From the NCBI RefSeq assembly GCF_002135375.1, contig NZ_NEGH01000001.1, forward strand, positions 186,001-250,000: 64,000 bases of DNA, written 5' to 3'. Each line of letters starts with the position of its first letter. The stretch's first letter is position 1. Below the pieces are notes generated by a model that had not been told where the DNA came from, searched no databases, and saw only the letters and a program-made list of their open reading frames with translations. Made by a program: the position numbers and the translations under genes. Shown in pieces: positions 58,568 through 64,000 of this stretch. The DNA is from Acinetobacter sp. ANC 4558 (GTDB taxonomy: Bacteria > Pseudomonadota > Gammaproteobacteria > Pseudomonadales > Moraxellaceae).

Positions 58568-59053
58568 ATGCCTGAAGTTAAAATAGATAAGACAGATGCT
58601 AAAATTTTAGAAATTCTTCAGATAGATTCTAGAATTACCAATGCTGATCTGTCCGAACAGCTTGGAATGTCAAATTCGCCTTGCTGGCGCAGAGTCAAAC
58701 AATTAGAAGATACAAAAATTATTCAAGGTTATGGTGTATTTCTAGATCGGAAAAAAATTGGTCTAGGGGTCATGGTCTTTATTCGCGTTTCAATTGATAG
58801 TCATAGTGAAAAAGAAGCAAAAAAATTCGAAGAGCAAGTTATTGCTTTAGACCATGTGATTGCATGCTATAGTATTGGTGGAGATGCTGATTTTTTACTG
58901 CAAGTTGTTTCTCCAGACTTAGATACCTATGCTGATTTTTCCATGTCCATCATTCGACGTTTACCAGGAATTAAAGAAATGCAAAGTATGTTTGTTCTAA
59001 AAGAAATTAAGCCCTTTTTATCTTTTCCGATTCAGCATCAATATTCAAAATAA
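58568..59053 (+). CDS. Lrp/AsnC family transcriptional regulator
   Basis: The 161-residue regulator has an N-terminal helix-turn-helix (RITNADLSEQLGMSNSPCWRRVKQLE) and a C-terminal RAM effector domain (VIACYSIGGDADFLLQVVSPDLDTYADF). It probably senses an amino acid. It is divergent from the LysE exporter and followed after 115 bases by a DoxX-like gene. Its small intergenic spacer (125 bases) should hold both promoters. Confidence 0.9.
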   Translation: MPEVKIDKTDAKILEILQIDSRITNADLSEQLGMSNSPCWRRVKQLEDTKIIQGYGVFLDRKKIGLGVMVFIRVSIDSHSEKEAKKFEEQVIALDHVIACYSIGGDADFLLQVVSPDLDTYADFSMSIIRRLPGIKEMQSMFVLKEIKPFLSFPIQHQYSK

Positions 59054-59167
59054 GTATGAAAGGTAACCGTTAGAATTCTATCTTCTAGCTGTCTCTTACA
59101 AATCAGTCTACTTTAATTAATTTATCTCAATTATTTTCAATAAAATTAATATTTCAAATACGATAAT

Positions 59168-59566
59168 ATGAACAATTTAAAAGCATTAACCTTCATTAAT
59201 ATCACTCTTGCCTTTTTATGGTTTTATCAGGGTTTAGTTCCTAAGCTTCTGTTTACTAATACAGATGAAATTGCCATCTGGCAATGGGTTGGACTATCTT
59301 ATGATCACGCAAAATTAGCTGGTCAAACTTCAGGCATCATTGAAATATTTTTTGGATTAGCATTTCTTTGCACGACCCATCGTTACTTACACTTTTTAAG
59401 TATTTTCGGTCTAATATGTTTATTAATACTGGTTGCATGCTTACTTCCAAATACATTAATTGGTGCATTCAATCCAGTTGTCATGAATATCGCCATGATT
59501 AATCTCTCTATTTTATATTTATTCCTCAAGCCTACACAGGTTCAAATCCCCATACCAAAAATTTAA
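59168..59566 (+). CDS. DoxX-like small membrane protein
   Basis: The 132-residue protein has four TM segments and a FLWFYQGLVPKLLF motif in TM1 (about 16-29). This resembles DoxX-like family proteins. A proline-rich C-terminal tail (QVQIPIPKI) follows. It ends 15 bases before the SDR gene, so the two form an operon. Function unknown. Confidence 0.75.
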   Translation: MNNLKALTFINITLAFLWFYQGLVPKLLFTNTDEIAIWQWVGLSYDHAKLAGQTSGIIEIFFGLAFLCTTHRYLHFLSIFGLICLLILVACLLPNTLIGAFNPVVMNIAMINLSILYLFLKPTQVQIPIPKI

Positions 59567-59581
59567 AATAAAGGAATCGCA

Positions 59582-60418
59582 ATGAATCAACTTCAAACAA
59601 AAGGCTGCGTGGTTATAACTGGTAGTAGTAAGGGCATTGGCTTTGGTTTAGCCCAAGCATTTCTTCAGAAAAATTATTGCGTAGTTCTTTCTGGACGAGA
59701 TCAAAATCAACTTAATTCGGCATATCATCAATTACTAAAACAATTTGATGCATCAAAGATTCATTGCATTCAATGCGATGTTACTCAAAAAATAGATCTT
59801 GAAAATTTATGGCATCAAGCAATTCAAAAATTTAATAATATCGAAATTTGGATTAATAATGCAGGGGGTAGCACGGCAACTTTAGACTTTAAAGACATTT
59901 CTAATTTTGATATCGAAAATACAGTTAAAACAAATATATTGGGAACAATGCTTGGTTCTCAGGTGGCGTTACAAGGAATGATCAAGCAAAATTTTGGTCA
60001 AATTTTTAATATGGAAGGTTGGGGAAGTAAAGGAGAATGGAGCTCAGGTATGACCGTTTATGCGACGACAAAATATGCCGTGAGTTATTTTAGTAAAGCT
60101 CTCGTTAAAGAAGCAAAATCATCTCCCATTTGTGTTGGTACATTAAGCCCTGGCATGGTTGCAACAGATCTACTGATTACTTCATGGAAGAATGGCAACG
60201 TGCAAAACTGGAAGAAAATGAAGCGCTTATTTTTCTTTATCATTGATCCACCAGAAATCGTCTGTCAGTATTTGGTGAGAAAAATCATTCAAAACCAAAG
60301 AAAGCATGCCCGCATCGTCTGGATGACCCCATGGCGTCTATTTTTAAGATTTTTTCAACCTTCATATTGGAAAAGAAACCCTGTTAAAGATACCGATTTA
60401 GAACACCTTGGTCACTGA
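59582..60418 (+). CDS. SDR family oxidoreductase
   Basis: The 278-residue enzyme has the nucleotide-binding TGSSKGIGFGLA (about 14-25), NNAGGS, and the catalytic YATTK (Tyr near 160, Lys four residues on) in TVYATTKYAVSYFSK. The Ser in the active-site stretch is in the GWGSKGEWSSG region. It has an extended C-terminus (WRLFLRFFQPSYWKRNP). Substrate unknown; the DoxX-like membrane partner suggests a membrane-linked substrate. A 10-bp hairpin overlaps the stop. Confidence 0.85.
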   Translation: MNQLQTKGCVVITGSSKGIGFGLAQAFLQKNYCVVLSGRDQNQLNSAYHQLLKQFDASKIHCIQCDVTQKIDLENLWHQAIQKFNNIEIWINNAGGSTATLDFKDISNFDIENTVKTNILGTMLGSQVALQGMIKQNFGQIFNMEGWGSKGEWSSGMTVYATTKYAVSYFSKALVKEAKSSPICVGTLSPGMVATDLLITSWKNGNVQNWKKMKRLFFFIIDPPEIVCQYLVRKIIQNQRKHARIVWMTPWRLFLRFFQPSYWKRNPVKDTDLEHLGH

Positions 60419-60444
60419 GAATTTATATATTTCAATAAATTCTC
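60417..60444 (+). other. Hairpin overlapping the SDR stop, no U-tract
   Basis: GAGAATTTAT pairs with ATAAATTCTC around an 8-base loop. It begins inside the stop codon and is followed by TGCC. Confidence 0.5.
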
Positions 60445-60461
60445 TGCCATAAACGTCATCA

Positions 60462-61664
60462 CTATGAATAAAAACCTGGATTTGGAACTTTGCCTGTAAG
60501 CACCCATTCCCCAATTTCCTGATATTTATAATCTACAGGATCATGTAACGTTTGAGTTCTTACATTTCGCCAAAAACGATCTAAATTTAACTTTGCTGTT
60601 GTCGCACGAGCACCCAAAACTTGGAAAATATTTTGAGTGATATATAACGATGTATTCGTTGCAGCAATTTTGGCTGTAATCACCGCAATAGAAACTTCTC
60701 CGCGTTGTTCTGCTGTAAGCTCTTCGCCAATATTCCAAGCCGATTGCAATGCTTCAATTGCTTTATTGGCAAGTAAGCGAACACTTTCTAATTGCACATA
60801 AAATTCAGCAAAATGTTTTTGAGTAAATGGATCATTGACTGCATTTTCAACTAAAGAAGTTGACCATGCTTTTTGTGTCTGAATTGTTTGTTTAGCAACT
60901 TCAAAGGCTCCTTCAGCAACCCCTAAAAACAAATGCACAAAAATAAGCTGTGCAATTAATGGTCGCAAACTTGAATATGGTGTGCTTAAAGGACCAGGAT
61001 TCAATAATAATTCTTCTTGTTGTATGTGAACGTGCTCAAAGTGGCTGGTACCGCTGTCTGTTTGACGTTGCCCCATATTATTCCAATCACCTAAAAAACT
61101 AACACCTTTACGGGCTGTTGGAATTACACCTATTAATAATTTTCCTGCTTCGTTATACCCTGAGCACAATAAAATATCTGAATCTATTGAACCTGAACAG
61201 AAACTTTTATCACCATGAAAAACATATTCATGTTCAGATATTTTTGTTGCAGTTGTTCTTCTATCTAGCGGATTTAAAGTATTTCCCCAAAATAAATGTG
61301 CTTGTGCAGTTTGTTTAAACCATGCTCCATATTGTTCAGGTTGTGCGAATAATTGAACTGTCGCAATTAATAAATGATGGAAACCATAGACATGTGCAAG
61401 TGAACTATCGACCTGTGCAATCGTTTGAATCGTTTTATAAATGGTCTTCCAATCTGCACCTTGTCCACCAAACTGTTTGGCAATCGATAAACTTAACAAA
61501 CCACTTTTACGAATTAAATCACGTTCAAACTTTGGATTTCCACCTTGTTTATCACGCTGTGCTGCCGTTGTTGCAAATTGTTGAGCTAGCTGTTGTGCGA
61601 TCTCAATTGGGTCAGATAATGTTGAAGATACAGCATTCATATTATTTGCGTCTTTTCGTTTCAT
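60462..61664 (-). CDS. DszC/SfnC-like flavin-dependent monooxygenase (acyl-CoA dehydrogenase fold)
   Basis: The 400-residue protein has the acyl-CoA dehydrogenase fold (SIAKQFGGQGADWKTIYKT N-terminal helices; VLGARATTAKLNLDRFWRNVRTQTLHDPVDYKYQ at the C-terminus). The HDPVDYK ending, and the absence of the usual dehydrogenase active-site Glu pattern, point to the DszC/SfnC group, which are FMNH2-dependent monooxygenases acting on sulfur heterocycles or sulfones. An FMN reductase (msuE) lies nearby. The start may be at 61640 (MNAVSS); an upstream ATG is at 61664. Substrate unknown. Confidence 0.7.
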   Translation of the reverse strand: MKRKDANNMNAVSSTLSDPIEIAQQLAQQFATTAAQRDKQGGNPKFERDLIRKSGLLSLSIAKQFGGQGADWKTIYKTIQTIAQVDSSLAHVYGFHHLLIATVQLFAQPEQYGAWFKQTAQAHLFWGNTLNPLDRRTTATKISEHEYVFHGDKSFCSGSIDSDILLCSGYNEAGKLLIGVIPTARKGVSFLGDWNNMGQRQTDSGTSHFEHVHIQQEELLLNPGPLSTPYSSLRPLIAQLIFVHLFLGVAEGAFEVAKQTIQTQKAWSTSLVENAVNDPFTQKHFAEFYVQLESVRLLANKAIEALQSAWNIGEELTAEQRGEVSIAVITAKIAATNTSLYITQNIFQVLGARATTAKLNLDRFWRNVRTQTLHDPVDYKYQEIGEWVLTGKVPNPGFYS

Positions 61665-61742
61665 TTGTACAATATTTTTAGCTTAGCAGAGCTCGATTCT
61701 AGACTTTATCTCAATGTCTGCTGAGCTTATCTTAAAAAGCAA

Positions 61743-61770
61743 ATTACCATTTGATTTTCCAAATGGTAAT
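61743..61770 (-). terminator. Terminator downstream of acs
   Basis: On the minus strand an 11-bp stem (ATTACCATTTG / CAAATGGTAAT) with a 6-base loop is followed by TTGCTTTTTAAG, a broken U-tract. It lies 13 bases after the acs stop. Confidence 0.6.
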
Positions 61771-61782
61771 GTTTTGCATCCA

Positions 61783-63726
61783 TTAATGCTTTGGGTACAC
61801 TGTCTTAATCAAATATTCAACTACTTGAGGCTCTGCCAATGTTGAAGTATCCCCCAAACTATCCAGTTCATTGGCCGCAATTTTACGTAAAATCCGACGC
61901 ATAATTTTTCCCGAACGTGTTTTTGGTAATGCTGGTGCCCAATGTAAAGCATCTGGTGTTGCAACAGGACCTAAAATTTTACGTACCCATGCAATCAACT
62001 CAGCCCTCAGTTCATCAGACTCATCAACGCCCACTTGTAATGTCACAAACGAACAAATTCCTTGTCCTTTAATATCATGGGGCATTCCGACTACCGCTGC
62101 TTCTGCAACATATTCATGTGCAACAAGCGCACTTTCAATTTCAGCTGTTCCTAGACGATGACCTGAGACATTTAATACGTCATCCACTCGTCCCGTGATC
62201 CAATAATAACCATCTTCATCTCTTCTTGCGCCATCACCAGCAAAATATCGACCTGGATATGTTGAAAAATAGGCTTCTATAAAGCGTTTAGGATCTCCCC
62301 AGATTGTTCGCATTTGCCCAGGCCAAGAATCTTTGATAATCAAATTTCCTTCAGCAGCACCTTCAAGCTCAATACCATCAGCATCCACAAGTGCAGGCTG
62401 AATACCAAATAATGGACGTGTTGCTGAACCAGGTTTTAATGGTGTTGCACCAGGCAATGGAGAGATTAAAATTCCACCCGTTTCAGTTTGCCACCATGTA
62501 TCTACAATCGGACAGCGTTCTTCTCCCACCACTGTATAATACCAATTCCAAGCTTCAGGGTTGATTGGCTCACCGACTGAACCGAGTAACCTTAAACTAC
62601 TTCGATTACTTTCACGAACAAATTGATCACCTTCACGCATCATGGCGCGAATTGCTGTTGGTGCGGTATAAAGAATCGTAATATTGTGTTTATCTACAAT
62701 ATGTCCAGTCCGTGCCCATGTTGGATATTGAGGAATTCCCTCAAACATGACGGTAGAAATACCATTTGAAAGTGGGCCATAGAGTACATATGAATGTCCT
62801 GTAATCCAGCCAACATCCGCTGTACACCAAAAAACATCATCCTGTTTGATATCAAAAACTTCTCTGAATGTACTATTCACATAAGTTAAATAACCACCAG
62901 TTGTATGTAATACACCTTTCGGTTTCCCAGTAGAACCAGAGGTATACAAAATAAAGAGTGGATCTTCAGCATTCATCGGCTCAGGTGGACAATCATCTGT
63001 GACGGTCATAATTTCCATGTGATACCATAAATCTCGTCCTGCTTTCATGGTAATTGGATTGCCTGAACGGTGGACAACGATCACATTTTCTACCGATTCA
63101 GTACCTGAAATTTCTAAGGCTGCATCTACATTTTCTTTGAGGAAAATTGGCTTTCCACCACGCATTCCTGAATCTGCCGTAATAACGACTTTGGCTTGAC
63201 AATCTTCAATACGACTTGCCAAAGAATCTGGCGAGAATCCACCAAAAACCACACAGTGCACTGCCCCAATACGCGCACATGCCAGCATTGCAATTGCGGT
63301 TTCAGAGACCATTGGCATATACAATACCACCCGATCCCCCTTCTTCACGCCATTCTTTTTTAATACATTTGCAAAGCGACACGTTTCATCATGCAACTCC
63401 ACAAATGAAATAATTTTGTGTCGTGATGGATGATCTCCTTCCCAAATAATAGCAGGCTTATAGGGGTGCTCTTTTAAATGTCGATCTAGGCAATTTGCGC
63501 TAATATTTAATTGACCATCTGCAAACCATTCAATTTTAAAATGATCTGGATCAAAACTCGTATTTTTTACTTGAGTAAATGGTTTAATCCATTCTAGTTT
63601 ATGTGCTTGTTCTGCCCAAAATGCATCAGGATTTTCAATAGAATATTGATACCTTTTAAAGTATTCATCTTCATTGGTCCGCGCTGTTCTTTTAAATCCT
63701 TCCGGTACTGGATAAATCTCTTTCAT
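61783..63726 (-). CDS. acs: Acetyl-CoA synthetase Acs
   Basis: The 647-residue AMP-forming enzyme has the adenylation signatures [21 protein letters not shown] (about 260-280), TWWQTETGG and, near the end, [16 protein letters not shown], which carries the Lys regulated by acetylation (about 609). It converts acetate, ATP and CoA to acetyl-CoA. It is monocistronic and is the expected CrbR target, with actP supplying acetate. The N-terminus [11 protein letters not shown] is standard. Confidence 0.96.
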   Translation of the reverse strand: MKEIYPVPEGFKRTARTNEDEYFKRYQYSIENPDAFWAEQAHKLEWIKPFTQVKNTSFDPDHFKIEWFADGQLNISANCLDRHLKEHPYKPAIIWEGDHPSRHKIISFVELHDETCRFANVLKKNGVKKGDRVVLYMPMVSETAIAMLACARIGAVHCVVFGGFSPDSLASRIEDCQAKVVITADSGMRGGKPIFLKENVDAALEISGTESVENVIVVHRSGNPITMKAGRDLWYHMEIMTVTDDCPPEPMNAEDPLFILYTSGSTGKPKGVLHTTGGYLTYVNSTFREVFDIKQDDVFWCTADVGWITGHSYVLYGPLSNGISTVMFEGIPQYPTWARTGHIVDKHNITILYTAPTAIRAMMREGDQFVRESNRSSLRLLGSVGEPINPEAWNWYYTVVGEERCPIVDTWWQTETGGILISPLPGATPLKPGSATRPLFGIQPALVDADGIELEGAAEGNLIIKDSWPGQMRTIWGDPKRFIEAYFSTYPGRYFAGDGARRDEDGYYWITGRVDDVLNVSGHRLGTAEIESALVAHEYVAEAAVVGMPHDIKGQGICSFVTLQVGVDESDELRAELIAWVRKILGPVATPDALHWAPALPKTRSGKIMRRILRKIAANELDSLGDTSTLAEPQVVEYLIKTVYPKH

Positions 63727-64000
63727 ACGCTACTTCCTTGATATTTACATCTCATCACGAAATGCCATGCCTAATTCTCAATTTGTTATACATGCATGCT
63801 GTCTCAGTATGGCGACTATTTTTTACACTATTCAATACATCTTTGGTCGTACAATCTTATTTCCATTTCATATCAAAGAATGGATTGATTTATCTTTAAA
63901 ATATATTTGCTTCGCTTCGTCTAAAAAAGCCCCCCTTAGTATTTTTTCATTCAATTCTCTAAAATTTCAATTGAACATTTTTCTAATTTAATTCTATCAC
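63727..64000. other. Region upstream of acs
   Basis: The last 274 bases contain the acs promoter region on the minus strand. A short plus-strand frame at 63767-63991 lacks a ribosome site, and its composition fits chance. No other gene is visible before the window end. Confidence 0.4.

Noticed and set aside
63767-63991. Short plus-strand frame upstream of acs (74 codons)
   Set aside because: No ribosome site, composition of a random AT-rich frame, and it overlaps the acs promoter region.

Overview
The window looks like chromosomal core DNA of an Acinetobacter species. It is AT-rich, and it carries gene types and arrangements typical of that genus: an Omp33-36 family porin, monofunctional hisB with dispersed hisBH, hisA and hisF, an ESPR-type trimeric autotransporter, CrbS/CrbR beside yjcH-actP and acs, and a homoserine kinase of the APH-fold type. 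I saw no prophage, transposase, integron or CRISPR array. The novelty is in small and non-coding elements and in a few odd genes, not in an obvious accessory island.

Layout. 1-7.7 kb: 5' part of tex, the OmpR/EnvZ envelope-stress pair (split by an unusual 203-bp gap), a CoA-transferase of acetate metabolism, a YpeA-type acetyltransferase, a methyltransferase, two identical tRNA-Phe genes and a PanZ-like acetyl-CoA sensor. 7.7-18.6 kb: hisB-hisH, hisA and hisF, separated by a DUF805 protein, an RNase D-like exonuclease, an EamA permease, a Fur-boxed TonB-dependent receptor, two small membrane proteins and thrB. 19-30 kb: aqpZ, a 48-residue membrane peptide, a secreted DNA/RNA endonuclease next to a paralogue that lacks the catalytic motif, kup, tRNA-Ser, a DoxX protein, an exported ParB-like lipoprotein, tRNA-Thr and a methyltransferase/FAD-oxidoreductase operon. 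30-45 kb: ahpC, a frameshifted trimeric autotransporter, ssb, an MFS permease, a DUF475 protein, tenA, a Fur-boxed small orphan protein, uvrA, a diguanylate cyclase and the omp33-36 porin.

45-64 kb is dominated by acetate use: betT, then yjcH-actP (acetate uptake), the 1163-residue symporter-fused hybrid kinase CrbS, its LuxR-type partner CrbR and, at the far end, acs (acetyl-CoA synthetase). In other gammaproteobacteria CrbSR switches on acs, so this is probably a self-contained acetate-scavenging regulon. The CoA-transferase at 4-5.5 kb handles the same metabolites. Between these genes lie msuE, a CitMHS transporter, a LysE exporter with a divergent Lrp regulator, a DoxX-like/SDR pair and a DszC-like flavoprotein.

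The most interesting non-coding signals are: (i) a candidate sRNA of about 115 nt at 30011-30126, with a near-consensus promoter, a strong terminator and a body rich in AAnAAnAA motifs, resembling a Crc/Hfq decoy; (ii) a candidate sRNA of about 100 nt at 43324-43420; (iii) an 80-nt nested hairpin at 56011-56090; and (iv) a recurring class of long, near-perfect intergenic stems without a U-tract at gene 3' ends.
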